Source: Clostridia bacterium
GTDB taxonomy: Bacteria > Bacillota_A > Clostridia > TANB77 > CAG-508
Assembly: GCA_017475185.1 (NCBI GenBank)
Contig: JAFVGB010000009.1
Span: forward strand, 1 to 51,568
Length of the DNA: 51,568 nt
Direction of reading: 5' to 3'
Positions 8,268 through 16,938 of this stretch are shown one piece after another. Both the position numbers and the translations under genes were made by a program. The number at the start of each line of letters is the position of its first letter. The first letter of the stretch is position 1. The notes under the pieces are model-generated. The model searched no databases. It saw only the letters and a list, made by a program, of their open reading frames with translations, and was not told the origin of the DNA.

Positions 8268-8798
8268 TTAGTCTTTCCATACATCATTTATTTGACCTGT
8301 AAGAGCCATAATAAAGGCCTCTCTAGTTATATCAATTCTACTAATTGCATCATTAGTTAGAAAGCTTATTCCACCTTTTCCGCTTCTTAAATCATTTTGC
8401 TCAAATACTTTATCCATAACTATTCCTAATTCTGTATTTATAATTTCATCTACATATTTATCTGGTACAGGAAATGCGGGACCTGTTCCCCAGCTTTCAT
8501 ATCCTGTTTTATCTTTGATTACAGCTATGTTAATAATAACCCATTTTCCTAATAAGTTTGTTATTCCTGATTCAATACCTAAATAATATTCCGCTTCTAT
8601 ATTGTTTTCTTGTGCATAAGCTATTAAGTTATCTACCCTATTTCTGGCTCCTTTATAAATGTCTAAATCTACAGGTTCATCACTTACATTTGACTTGACT
8701 GGTATTCCTACTATTTCTACATCATTAAAATATTTATCAAGTGCTTCTTTTGCACCTTGTATTTTTCCTGGATTTTTTGTTCCTATTAAAACTTTCAT
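8268..8798 (-). CDS. yjjX: Non-canonical purine NTP phosphatase, YjjX/DUF84 family
   Basis: House-cleaning ITPase/XTPase-like enzyme that removes inosine and xanthosine triphosphates. 176 aa, the usual length. The DUF84 pattern is clear: 'IGTKNPGKIQGAKEAL' at the N-terminus, 'VSDEPVDLDIYKGARNR' near 40, 'YLGIESGI' near 72 and 'GPAFPVPDKY' near 105. ATG 8798 has AAGGAG upstream. It sits with CYTH and HD hydrolases in one run. Confidence 0.88.
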   Translation of the reverse strand: MKVLIGTKNPGKIQGAKEALDKYFNDVEIVGIPVKSNVSDEPVDLDIYKGARNRVDNLIAYAQENNIEAEYYLGIESGITNLLGKWVIINIAVIKDKTGYESWGTGPAFPVPDKYVDEIINTELGIVMDKVFEQNDLRSGKGGISFLTNDAISRIDITREAFIMALTGQINDVWKD

Positions 8799-8833
8799 AT
8801 TAATACTCCTTATAAAACTAATCTCATCTTCTT

Positions 8834-9328
8834 TTATATATCCTGCTCTTTTGATATTATATCTTCTCTATCTACTTCTCTTGATTTAGCAATAACATCT
8901 TCAAGTATATCTCTTATATATTCCGGTTTCTTATTTTCTTCTATATTTAGGTTTTCATCAACCTTTATATCTCTTACTTTAATACCATACTTCATTTCTA
9001 TATATTCAGCTAATACATGTCTATGGCAAAAGTCTTGTCCTTTTTCATAACAGAGTAGAATAGGGTCTTTTTCATCTTTTAATAATTTTTCTATATCTAC
9101 TTTAGATAGAACTTGCTTATAATATTCTTCAATATAATATCTTATGTTTTCTTCTTCTGGTATTCTTCCAATATTGTTATAATATATATCCCAAAAAGCT
9201 CTTTTAGGTGCTAGTTTTGTAATAGCTTTACCGCTAAAACCAACTTTTTTACCTCTGTCACCTGAAATAGATATTAAATTTCCTGCTTTACATTCTTCAT
9301 AGTTTCCAGTAAAAATTCTTTTATTCAT
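8834..9328 (-). CDS. DUF488-like protein
   Basis: 164 aa, cytoplasmic. The conserved block 'ILLCYEKGQDFCHRHVLAEY' near residue 105 matches the C-E-x(5)-CHR signature of DUF488 proteins, whose biochemical role is not established. The start is ATG 9326-9328 with GAAAGGATG 9 bases upstream; a longer frame to 9382 lacks a ribosome binding site. It is first in the run 9328 to 5607, behind the promoter at 9408-9435. Confidence 0.75.
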   Translation of the reverse strand: MNKRIFTGNYEECKAGNLISISGDRGKKVGFSGKAITKLAPKRAFWDIYYNNIGRIPEEENIRYYIEEYYKQVLSKVDIEKLLKDEKDPILLCYEKGQDFCHRHVLAEYIEMKYGIKVRDIKVDENLNIEENKKPEYIRDILEDVIAKSREVDREDIISKEQDI

Positions 9329-9407
9329 GTTACAAACATCCTTTCGGTTTGTTGTGTTTCGTTTTCTACTAGTGCTTTTCAAAATTAGTTGTTATAATTT
9401 TTTCTGT

Positions 9408-9435
9408 ATTATATCATAAATATTTTATATATCAA
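9408..9435 (-). promoter_or_regulatory. Promoter of the 9328-to-5607 gene run
   Basis: Minus strand TTGATA (9430-9435), 16-base spacer ending TATGA, TATAAT (9408-9413). A Chi-like GAAGCGG begins directly upstream of the -35 box (9436). Confidence 0.8.
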
Positions 9436-9464
9436 GAAGCGGATATGTATAATGAAACATATAA

Positions 9465-9496
9465 AAACAAGATACTCAAAAACGAGTATCTTGTTT
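9465..9496 (-). terminator. Intrinsic terminator after the 9587 gene
   Basis: A perfect 13-base stem, AAACAAGATACTC / GAGTATCTTGTTT (9465-9477, 9484-9496), loop 6, followed on the minus strand by a T-run. It ends the 11059-9587 transcript. Confidence 0.88.
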
Positions 9497-9586
9497 AGCT
9501 TTGGCCTATAAGAGACTCTGCCATCCAGGATAAGGTTCCTCATTTGCTTCGTCTTCTCATTTCCTCTCATAATCTCTTAGTTTTTA

Positions 9587-10045
9587 TTATTTTTTTAATA
9601 TATTTCTAATAAAATCCAAAACTTTTTTATACCATTTTTCGTTATTAACTGTTACAAGAAAGATCTCTTCATCTTCTTTTTTTTCTTCAATTTGAACTTC
9701 TGCATTTCTCTTATTAAAAACATTATCTATACTATATTTTTTATTTTCTATTTCCATTAATTCATTTCTTTTGTTTTGTAAAAATGCATTTATTTTATTC
9801 TTTTGTTTTTGATTAGCCCAATAATCAAGAAAAAGCATAGCAATAATTAATTTAGTAGTTTCAGACACATTTTGTTCATCGAAACTTTTTTCAGGGTTAT
9901 ACGTAAATGAATAATTCTTGTTAGAATATGTTTCTAACAATTGTAATTCGTCTGATGGGATTTTATTATAATCTTGTTTATCTACATATTTTAATATCTC
10001 CAAAACTTCGACGTATGCATTTGCATATTTTTTATCAATTTCCAT
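9587..10045 (-). CDS. Hypothetical protein, 152 aa
   Basis: No function recognised. Soluble alpha-helical protein beginning 'MEIDKKYANAYVEVLEILKY', with 'NKIPSDELQLLE', 'FDEQNVSETTKLIIAMLFLDYW' and a lysine-rich middle. The last residues, 'YKKVLDFIRNILKK', form an amphipathic helix. ATG 10045 has AAGGAGG four bases upstream. It is 12 bases behind the coiled-coil gene 10058 and shares its promoter and terminator, so the two probably act together. Confidence 0.6.
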   Translation of the reverse strand: MEIDKKYANAYVEVLEILKYVDKQDYNKIPSDELQLLETYSNKNYSFTYNPEKSFDEQNVSETTKLIIAMLFLDYWANQKQKNKINAFLQNKRNELMEIENKKYSIDNVFNKRNAEVQIEEKKEDEEIFLVTVNNEKWYKKVLDFIRNILKK

Positions 10046-10057
10046 GGTACCTCCTTA

Positions 10058-11059
10058 TTATAGCCTTTCAAATTGTTGTCTAATCTCTTCATCACTTTTT
10101 ATAGTATGACCATTTATCTTTTGTCTATCTTTTAAAGCTGTTTTAAAATCTTGATATTGCATAACAGCCTTTGTGTTAGAAAGTTCACCTATTGATTGTT
10201 TTACAATTTTTTTAGTACTTGAACCTACTGTACTTTCAATATCTTCTTCCGAACGTTCAATAATTTTATCTAATACTAATTTTCTAACAGATTCTATTTC
10301 ATCAGATTGCTTTATTAAAAGTTGTTCTTGACTTGTCATATTACTTTTTTCTTTCATTTTATCTGATAAATCTTCCTTATTTTCTGATAGTTGTTCTGAA
10401 TAACCTTCAAATAAATCACTTAATATACTTAATCCTTCAAAACCTTTTGAATGGCTAGATATTTTCTCTAAAATTTCATTTCTTCTCTTTTTGTTTTCCG
10501 CATCATCTTTTATGTGGATTTCTTTTATGGTTTCAAATTTATTTTGTTTTTCTTTATTAAGTTGTGCAATTTTCTCTTCAATTTCTCTGTCTTTATTTTT
10601 TGAAAAAAGTTTTGATAATCCACCTTTATTGTTTATTTTATTCTTTTCATCCTCTATTTTTTTTTCAAACTCTTCTAATTCTTTCTTCTCATATCCGGAT
10701 ATTTCAAAACCAGATATTATATCCAATTCGCAATCTATAAACTCGATGATATATTTATTAATATCCGGTTCATGTTCTTTACGATATTGTTCTAGCCTTT
10801 TTTGTCCTTCTGCTTCTTCTTTGTTTTTTTCGTCTATTTTTTTATCTATTTCTTCTGATTCTCTAAATGCCGAAACCATACTCTCCATCACAGCTTCGCT
10901 AAGTGTTACTTTTTTCTCTTCATTAGAAAATTCTTCTTGCATTTCTAGCCTTTTAAGATCATCTTGAATTTTCTTTATAATATCTTGCGATTCCTTTGTA
11001 ATATCTAGCGTTTTCTTCACATTCTCATGCATTTTCTTTATAAAATCCTCATTATTCAT
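10058..11059 (-). CDS. Coiled-coil protein
   Basis: 333 aa, cytoplasmic, extremely rich in Lys/Glu with heptad-like stretches over about residues 1-60, 75-100, 120-190 and 215-275, so extended coiled coils are expected. The 'SKLFSKNKDREIEEK' hinge is near 150. No enzymatic motif is visible. A ribosome binding site GAGGGA precedes ATG 11059. It is co-transcribed with the 9587 gene. Function unknown. Confidence 0.6.
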   Translation of the reverse strand: MNNEDFIKKMHENVKKTLDITKESQDIIKKIQDDLKRLEMQEEFSNEEKKVTLSEAVMESMVSAFRESEEIDKKIDEKNKEEAEGQKRLEQYRKEHEPDINKYIIEFIDCELDIISGFEISGYEKKELEEFEKKIEDEKNKINNKGGLSKLFSKNKDREIEEKIAQLNKEKQNKFETIKEIHIKDDAENKKRRNEILEKISSHSKGFEGLSILSDLFEGYSEQLSENKEDLSDKMKEKSNMTSQEQLLIKQSDEIESVRKLVLDKIIERSEEDIESTVGSSTKKIVKQSIGELSNTKAVMQYQDFKTALKDRQKINGHTIKSDEEIRQQFERL

Positions 11060-11095
11060 ATTATCCCTCTTTTCTTTTGCACTTTCTTTATACTA

Positions 11096-11124
11096 ATTAT
11101 ACTAATTAATAAAATCTATGTCAA
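11096..11124 (-). promoter_or_regulatory. Promoter of the 10058-9587 operon
   Basis: Minus strand consensus TTGACA (11119-11124), 17-base spacer, TATAAT (11096-11101). A near-perfect sigma-A promoter. Confidence 0.85.
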
Positions 11125-11212
11125 TTTTTCTCAAATTTAAAAACATAAAACTTTTTTCTAAATAATTTTTACAATATTTGCCGCTTCTATAGCATAAATA
11201 TTCCACAAATCT

Positions 11213-12100
11213 CTATAAAATTTCAAATTCTGCATAAACACTATAAGCTCTTGAATCATGGCTAACAGACTTCCTCAAATCATCCTTTACCAATCTATAT
11301 TGTCCATTTGATAATTCTCCATATCCATAAGTAAAATCAATATTTATTTCTCTTTGTCCTCTACTATTTAATGAATACGCCATTGAATTCCATGCAATAG
11401 GTTGGTTTAATTCCATATCTTGCCATTGTCCATCTTTTTTTACTTGTATTCTATATTCCGCGCCGTAAGTATAGTCTTCTTTGCTATTGTTTTTAATAAT
11501 AAAAGTTGCACCTTTAGATGTTAGAGTATCTGATTTTATAGATAATGAAACATCAGTATAACTATATTCTAAAGTCATACAATTTCTTTCAATGTCTGTG
11601 ATATCTTTATCAATTTCAACTACTATATATTGTTTTCTCATATCTGTTGTTCCAGTTTCATTTGAATGGCTTATTTTATAATCGATTTTTACACTATTGT
11701 TCTCTTTTGTTGCTTTTATAGAATCAATGTATAGACTACCATTTCCTAAATCTACTCCTAATATAGCTAATGATTTATTTTTAAAATATTCCTCATCATA
11801 ATCTTTGAATAATTCTGCACTTCTATAAATTCTATCTACTATAGCATATGATTCATCTTCATTTTCTAGCTTATCACAGAATTTTTGTAATTCGTCCATA
11901 TTAGATATAATAACTTTGTCGATATCTTCTTCCCAAGTTCCATAATTATCCCATTTTAGTACATAGCTATTATACTCTGTTATAGCATTTTCTTTTTGAT
12001 CCGCATTTTTTTGGATTTCTGTATTTGAATTTTTACATCCTGCAAACATTATTAATATTACTGAGAATATTAATACAAATAATAGGGCTTTTCTTTTCAT
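11213..12100 (-). CDS. Lipoprotein with a bacterial Ig-like domain
   Basis: 295 aa, exported. The signal has a hydrophobic core and lipobox FAGC (Cys near 22). The middle has a beta-rich region 'KSLAILGVDLGNGSLYID'. The C-terminal 110 residues ('DVSLSIKSDTLTSKGATF', then 'YRIQVKKDGQWQDM', then 'YGELSNGQYRLVK') match the bacterial Ig-like fold found in Firmicutes lipoproteins (Big_14-like, from memory). ATG 12100 has AAAGGTGG upstream. Role unknown, surface-exposed by inference. Confidence 0.75.
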   Translation of the reverse strand: MKRKALLFVLIFSVILIMFAGCKNSNTEIQKNADQKENAITEYNSYVLKWDNYGTWEEDIDKVIISNMDELQKFCDKLENEDESYAIVDRIYRSAELFKDYDEEYFKNKSLAILGVDLGNGSLYIDSIKATKENNSVKIDYKISHSNETGTTDMRKQYIVVEIDKDITDIERNCMTLEYSYTDVSLSIKSDTLTSKGATFIIKNNSKEDYTYGAEYRIQVKKDGQWQDMELNQPIAWNSMAYSLNSRGQREINIDFTYGYGELSNGQYRLVKDDLRKSVSHDSRAYSVYAEFEIL

Positions 12101-12194
12101 TTTATTACCACCTTTTAACCTTTCTTATATTTGGATGTTTTTAGGAATATTTTTTGTTGGTAATGTTTTAACTTTTATAAAAAATTTTTAATTA

Positions 12195-13202
12195 TTATTT
12201 TATACCAATTCTCATTCTATATGAATACATTGCATTTAATGATTGTCCATTAAATACATTATACAATTTATCATCTAAACTATTAAGCTCATCTGCAATT
12301 TCATTGTAATTATATTTAATAGCATGTTGCATACTACTTTGACTTAATAAAAACTTTTTAAATCTTTCTTGATCATATTCTTCGATATGTTCAAAACATA
12401 TTTCTCTTGAATATTCAAATAACTTACTATTTCTTATATTAGTAAGATGATCTGATTTATCAGTAGCCCATTTATTTTCCCATTTTTCTATAATGGCAGT
12501 TTTTCTACGTAAATAGTTATTAAGTATTTCTAAATCTTTATTGATTACTGGTGGATAGTCTGCATCAATTGCAGCAAATATTCCACCTTTTTTTAATATT
12601 CTGTAAATCTCCTTTAATGTTGATTCAGGTTCCATCCAATGAAATGCTTGTGAGCATATTACTATATCTACTGACTCATCTTCAAGACCTGTTTTATTTC
12701 CATATCCTTGAATAAATCTCATTTTTGTATTTTCTTTTGTTCTAGCTTTATTTAACATATCTATTGATGGTTCTACGCCGATAACTTCATCGGCAAATAA
12801 TGTGCATACTTCCGTTGATAAACCTGTACCACAACCAATATCAACAATAGTTTCTATCTTATTATCTGCATATGTTTTTAGGATTTCTATTGCTTTACTT
12901 GGCAATTTAGGTCTTCCTTCATCATAAGTATCTGCATATCCTAAAAATCTTTCATAGAATTTCTTTGTGTTCTTAATTTCATCACTTAACAAATCAAAAT
13001 CTGCTAGTTTTTCATTGATTAATTCGTTCATTTTGCAATTTAGTACATTACATAGTTTAAATATGTTTTCTACTGTTGGATACGCCTCCCCAGTTTCCCA
13101 TTTTGATACACTTTGTCTTGATACATCTACTAATTCAGCAAGCTGTTCTTGACTAATTTCTTTGTTTTTTCTTAAAGTATATAGATTTTCACTAAATTTC
13201 AT
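12195..13202 (-). CDS. XRE-type HTH fused to a SAM-dependent methyltransferase
   Basis: 335 aa with two domains. Residues 3-60 are a Cro/C1-type helix-turn-helix ('ISQEQLAELVDVSRQSVSKW'). Residues 80-335 are a class I methyltransferase with motif I 'VDIGCGTG' (120-127), 'GVEPSIDML' as motif II, 'DIVICSQAFHW' as motif IV and 'LKKGGIFAAID' as motif VI. The methyl acceptor is unknown; the domain resembles the UbiE/Methyltransf_11 small-molecule class. The fusion suggests that the enzyme senses a ligand or regulates its own transcription. AAAGGGGGAA precedes ATG 13202. Confidence 0.85.
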   Translation of the reverse strand: MKFSENLYTLRKNKEISQEQLAELVDVSRQSVSKWETGEAYPTVENIFKLCNVLNCKMNELINEKLADFDLLSDEIKNTKKFYERFLGYADTYDEGRPKLPSKAIEILKTYADNKIETIVDIGCGTGLSTEVCTLFADEVIGVEPSIDMLNKARTKENTKMRFIQGYGNKTGLEDESVDIVICSQAFHWMEPESTLKEIYRILKKGGIFAAIDADYPPVINKDLEILNNYLRRKTAIIEKWENKWATDKSDHLTNIRNSKLFEYSREICFEHIEEYDQERFKKFLLSQSSMQHAIKYNYNEIADELNSLDDKLYNVFNGQSLNAMYSYRMRIGIK

Positions 13203-13290
13203 CTACAATTCCCCCTTTGTATGCTATTATACTCTTGATAGTATCGTTTTTCTAGCAACCTATAGTTGCATTTTTGTATAATATATTATC

Positions 13291-13815
13291 CTAAATAGAA
13301 GCGGAAATTTTTACAATGAATCTATCGTCATTTTCTATAATATTAACTGTTTCACTTATTTTAAGATTTGATGTATCTAATATACTTTGTTCATCGTAAT
13401 TATTATTTTTGAAACTATTCAATAAAGTAATACAACGCTCATTCATTTGACAATCTTTTGGTCGTTCTTTATCTCTTGCAAGTAAAGTATCTTCATCTAC
13501 TAATAATACAACAAATTTTATATTATAGTCTTTAAATTCTTCTTTCATTTGTTGCAATGGCGTAGGTGTTACTATGTAATTAAATATTACATCATATCCA
13601 TCTTCTAAATAAGTTCTTATCGTACGTATACATACTTTCCAAAATGTATCTAAATGATTGCCTTGTTTCCAAGCAGGTATATATCCTCCAACTACTTGAT
13701 GATAAATTTCATCTCCTTCTATTAAGGCGGATTTTTCTTTAGATTCTGCTATCTTTTTTGAAATTGTACTTTTACCAACTCCTGCTGGGCCTGTAATTAT
13801 ATATAAATTTGACAT
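13291..13815 (-). CDS. P-loop kinase-like AAA_33 protein
   Basis: 174 aa. Walker A 'GPAGVGKST' at 9-17 follows the first beta strand. 'ALIEGDEIYH' near 35 has the acidic residues that coordinate Mg or substrate in zeta-toxin and nucleoside-kinase folds. An Arg-rich lid, 'TLLARDKERP', is near 110. It is probably a small-molecule or nucleoside kinase; the substrate cannot be read from sequence. The last residues (SASI) are encoded across a Chi-like octamer. Start ATG 13815 with GGAAGTG upstream. Confidence 0.75.
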   Translation of the reverse strand: MSNLYIITGPAGVGKSTISKKIAESKEKSALIEGDEIYHQVVGGYIPAWKQGNHLDTFWKVCIRTIRTYLEDGYDVIFNYIVTPTPLQQMKEEFKDYNIKFVVLLVDEDTLLARDKERPKDCQMNERCITLLNSFKNNNYDEQSILDTSNLKISETVNIIENDDRFIVKISASI

Positions 13816-13846
13816 TTTATTTCACTTCCTAACGTATTTTTATATC

Positions 13847-14389
13847 TTATTTAATCCATTCATCTCTTAACAATCCAGTAATATATTCATCTTCAATCTT
13901 ACCAGTTGCTTTTGATATAAACCTTTGTCTTCTAACACCCTCATCTTTGTATCCGAACTTTAACTGCATTTTATGAGATTTTTCGTTGTCTTTAAAATAT
14001 CCGTTTTCTAATCTTCGTAATCCCAATACCTCAAAAGCATATTTTATTCTAGCTCCAAAAGCTTCAGAACCATATCCAAATCCTTGATATTTTTCATTTA
14101 TCCAAATACCACCGCCAGCAGTACCATTATCTAAACTTACATTTGTTAATTGAGTTCCTCCAATTGCTTTATTTTCACTTTTTAATATAATTGCAAAGTT
14201 ATATAAATCGTTATCTATTGTTTTTTGTATAAAATGCTTTGCATCTTCTATTGTATATGGAAAAGGAGCACCTGCTAACCATTTGGTAACATTTAGGTTG
14301 TTTAAACCTTCTACTATATCGTTTATATCGTCCATATTCCATTGTCTTAATATTAGTCTTTCTGTTTCAATTATTACATCTTTATTCAT
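13847..14389 (-). CDS. GNAT acetyltransferase, RimJ/RimL type
   Basis: About 180 aa. It begins 'IETERLILRQWNMDDIND', typical of the Acetyltransf_3 (RimJ/RimL-like) group. The acetyl-CoA loop is 'EKYQGFGYGSEAF' near 108, and 'LRRLENGYFKDNEKSHKMQLKFGY' is the usual motif B region. The start is ATG 14387-14389 with GGAG 9 bases upstream; an open frame to 14452 has no ribosome binding site. Substrate unknown. It lies 31 bases behind... the 13815 start in the leftward direction. Confidence 0.82.
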   Translation of the reverse strand: MNKDVIIETERLILRQWNMDDINDIVEGLNNLNVTKWLAGAPFPYTIEDAKHFIQKTIDNDLYNFAIILKSENKAIGGTQLTNVSLDNGTAGGGIWINEKYQGFGYGSEAFGARIKYAFEVLGLRRLENGYFKDNEKSHKMQLKFGYKDEGVRRQRFISKATGKIEDEYITGLLRDEWIK

Positions 14390-14785
14390 ATAAAAATCTC
14401 CATTCTTTCGCATTTCTTTGTCTTCTATAACGCATTTTTTACATCTTATCATAATATAATTTATAATTCTATATTTTTCTATTAAAAGATTAAATTTCTA
14501 AAAAGAACAAAAGAGATACAGGTTAACATAAGGTTAAACCTTTCTATTATTTTATTTTTTAGTTAATTTGCTTATTTATTTTAGGGTATTTATTATAATT
14601 TATAATATCTCTTTACATAATTTTTTCATAATCTCCTGCACGTCAACCTTTTATGTTTATCTGTTCTTTAGGTTTGAGTTAAGTTTACATATTTCCGAAA
14701 TAATTCCTGTGGCGTCAACTTGTTATGTATATTTCTCTTTGTATAATTCATTATTTATCTATTCTCTCCCCCAACGCATAAAAAA
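14390..14785. other. Gene-free gap with an imperfect direct repeat
   Basis: No plausible gene. Two imperfect copies of a ~42-base unit are found at 14628-14670 and 14700-14740, both containing CGTCAAC followed by TTATGT and TAT, 72 bases apart. No coding or hairpin explanation is apparent. Confidence 0.55.
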
Positions 14786-14810
14786 GGAACCAACTTTTTA
14801 AATTGGTTCC
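14786..14810 (-). terminator. Intrinsic terminator of the 14825 gene
   Basis: GGAACCAA (14786-14793) / TTGGTTCC (14803-14810), followed on the minus strand by TTTTTTATG. Confidence 0.85.
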
Positions 14811-14824
14811 CTTTCTTTGTACTG

Positions 14825-15811
14825 TTATTGGTTTAAATCAATATACGCTTCTAGATCAAATGCTTTTACCCCTTCAGGAGCAATATCTAGCATTTTAAAT
14901 GCATCTACTGTTTGATATCCATCTGCAGTAAGAAGCTCAAAAAGCAAATGATTATCTACTATGTACATATCAAAATACACATAGAACTCTCCCGTTGCAC
15001 AATTCTGTACTGCAATTGGACACTGTAGATTTTGTGCTGCTTCATCAACACAACTGTACGTTTCAACTTTACTAGCCCACTTTTCGCAATCAACTGTCCA
15101 TAAAGCTTTACGTACTTCTTCTAATGTTGTCGCATCTGTCAGTATTTCACGAATTTCATCCATTTCCTGCAGTTGACCTGTTACTGCCAACATATTAATT
15201 GCTACATCTGTAGCAGTTACAGTTGGAGTATTTCCTGTCATTAAATTGTAGCGTTCCATTGAAAATTCCTGACTAAGCACCAGTCCGTCAAAAAATAATC
15301 CATCGAATTCTGACATTGCAACCTTATGGTAGCCATTATCTGCAAGATAGTTAATCTGCCATTCTGAAGTTCCTCCGGCTTCTTCTCCAACGAGGATATA
15401 CCACTTTTCTTGATAAAAAATAGCCACAGGCTTTTTGTTTCTCAAGTATTCGAGGATTTCCACCATAGTCTTTTGCTTGAATTTCTGAGTAGAATACCCT
15501 TTGTTTTCACTTAAGAGTTCTTCCAGGAGAGTTATCTCATCCATACTTTTTTCTGACATCTTCGTGCTCTTTGACTGTACGTCTTTGATTGCTTCTGTGT
15601 CTACATAGCATGCTAGCATATCACAGGCTACATTAGCAACATTGTTTGTAGGTAAGTTTCCAATCTTTACCCATGTATCTGGGTATTCATTACCATGACT
15701 TTCATTTGTTGTCTCTGTTACATCTGCATCTGTTTTTACTCCACACGCTGATAGGCATAACAGTACAAATACGACAGCACACAGTGCTATCATTTTCCGG
15801 CTCATACTCAT
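14825..15811 (-). CDS. Lipoprotein, unknown family, probably acquired
   Basis: 328 aa. Signal with lipobox LSAC (Cys near 23), then an acidic low-complexity linker and a soluble, cysteine-containing ectodomain. Two similar segments, 'VACDMLACYVDTEAI' and 'VAINMLAVTGQLQEM', hint at an internal duplication. No family recognised. Codon use is clearly more GC-rich than neighbouring genes, and an in-frame CGG occurs at codon 5 that cannot shift (the +1 frame stops). AAAGGAGG precedes ATG 15811. It has its own promoter and terminator. Confidence 0.7.
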   Translation of the reverse strand: MSMSRKMIALCAVVFVLLCLSACGVKTDADVTETTNESHGNEYPDTWVKIGNLPTNNVANVACDMLACYVDTEAIKDVQSKSTKMSEKSMDEITLLEELLSENKGYSTQKFKQKTMVEILEYLRNKKPVAIFYQEKWYILVGEEAGGTSEWQINYLADNGYHKVAMSEFDGLFFDGLVLSQEFSMERYNLMTGNTPTVTATDVAINMLAVTGQLQEMDEIREILTDATTLEEVRKALWTVDCEKWASKVETYSCVDEAAQNLQCPIAVQNCATGEFYVYFDMYIVDNHLLFELLTADGYQTVDAFKMLDIAPEGVKAFDLEAYIDLNQ

Positions 15812-15874
15812 AGAGATGAACCTCCTTTCAAAAAGATATACAAGTCGAACCAGCCGACTACATATTCACCATAT

Positions 15875-15903
15875 ATTATACCATAATTTACATAAAGTTT
15901 CAA
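15875..15903 (-). promoter_or_regulatory. Promoter of the 14825 gene
   Basis: Minus strand TTGAAA (15898-15903), 17-base spacer, TATAAT (15875-15880). The spacer contains TTTATGTAAA, also found inverted in the promoters at 20274 and (9 of 10 bases) 33753. Confidence 0.8.
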
Positions 15904-15969
15904 ATTTGCATACATAAAATCTCTTTTCTATATTATCTTCCGCTTCTTGGTTATTTATAATATCCGTAC

Positions 15970-16899
15970 TTAATAATTTGTATTTCTACATAAATGATAA
16001 GGTTTAGCAATATCTTTTACTTTCTTTGAATACATAAAAAGATAATCATTTATATCTATTGATTTTGTATTAGGTAATTTATTTGTTATATAGTCTATTA
16101 CTACTAATTGACTTGCTCTAATCTCTACTTCATATTCTGAAGATATTTCTATTAGTTCTTTGTTATCAACAACATATGACAATTCTTCATTATATTCCAA
16201 TATACTAAGTGCTCTTAACGTTTGCGGTATTTTGTAGTCTGAACATCCTATCAAGTTAGAATAGTCAACTTTAATTCCCTCTAATTCTTCCTTTATATGC
16301 AATATATCAGAAGTTAGTAATTGAGCTAATTTATAGAAATATATTGTTTTACCGTTATATGTTCTTTCATCCTTAAATGATTCAAAATTACTTATTATAA
16401 TATTAAATAGTTCCGTATCTGTATTTATATCTTTAATATATTTATAAAAACTTCCATTCATTTTTTCATTTACTATTTTACTTATAGCAGAAATAGTTTT
16501 ATATCTTTCTTTAAGTAAAGGTATTTCAATATTACCCTTTAGTAGTTGTCTAAATTCATCTATCGTCATTTTACTAAAATTCGTAGTTTTTGTTTCTTTT
16601 ACATATCTAAGCATGATATATAAAAGAGCATCAGACCCATCTTTTATTCCATCATCTGTAATGACTTCCCATTTAGGTTGTCCCCAAAAAGAGTAATCTA
16701 TCGATTGGAAAATAAGTAAAAAATTTATTAATGTTTCAATATCTAATTCTAGTATATTATATGGATTGTATAAAATCCAATTTTTCAGATTACTAGAGTC
16801 AATTTTTTTTATGAATTCATCTAGCTTATTATAGTTTATTTTTACATACTTACTATTATATACGACATATTGACATGTGCTCTTTATTATATCTAACAT
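15970..16899 (-). CDS. Queuosine salvage family protein (Qng1/DUF2419-like)
   Basis: Homologous by pattern to the queuosine 5'-phosphate N-glycosylase family, which frees queuine for tRNA modification. About 309 aa. Landmarks are 'SIDYSFWGQPKWEV' near 85, 'GSDALLYIMLRY' near 110, 'FKDERTYNGKTIYFYKLAQ' near 185 and the family C-terminal block 'DYKIPQTLRALSILEY' plus 'EVEIRASQLVVIDYI'. I chose ATG 16899 (GAGAG 7 bases upstream) over ATG 16917. It is the fourth gene of the 19165-15970 run, just after apt. Confidence 0.85.
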   Translation of the reverse strand: MLDIIKSTCQYVVYNSKYVKINYNKLDEFIKKIDSSNLKNWILYNPYNILELDIETLINFLLIFQSIDYSFWGQPKWEVITDDGIKDGSDALLYIMLRYVKETKTTNFSKMTIDEFRQLLKGNIEIPLLKERYKTISAISKIVNEKMNGSFYKYIKDINTDTELFNIIISNFESFKDERTYNGKTIYFYKLAQLLTSDILHIKEELEGIKVDYSNLIGCSDYKIPQTLRALSILEYNEELSYVVDNKELIEISSEYEVEIRASQLVVIDYITNKLPNTKSIDINDYLFMYSKKVKDIAKPYHLCRNTNY

Positions 16900-16938
16900 A
16901 GCATATCTCTCTTTCATTTAATTTAGATACATATTGTT

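Noticed and set aside
9587..10045. Toxin-antitoxin assignment for the 10058/9587 pair
   Set aside because: Sizes and sequence do not match a toxin or antitoxin family that I can recognise.
10491..10967. Long plus-strand frame of 158 codons
   Set aside because: Serine/phenylalanine-rich mirror of the lysine/glutamate-rich coiled-coil gene on the minus strand.
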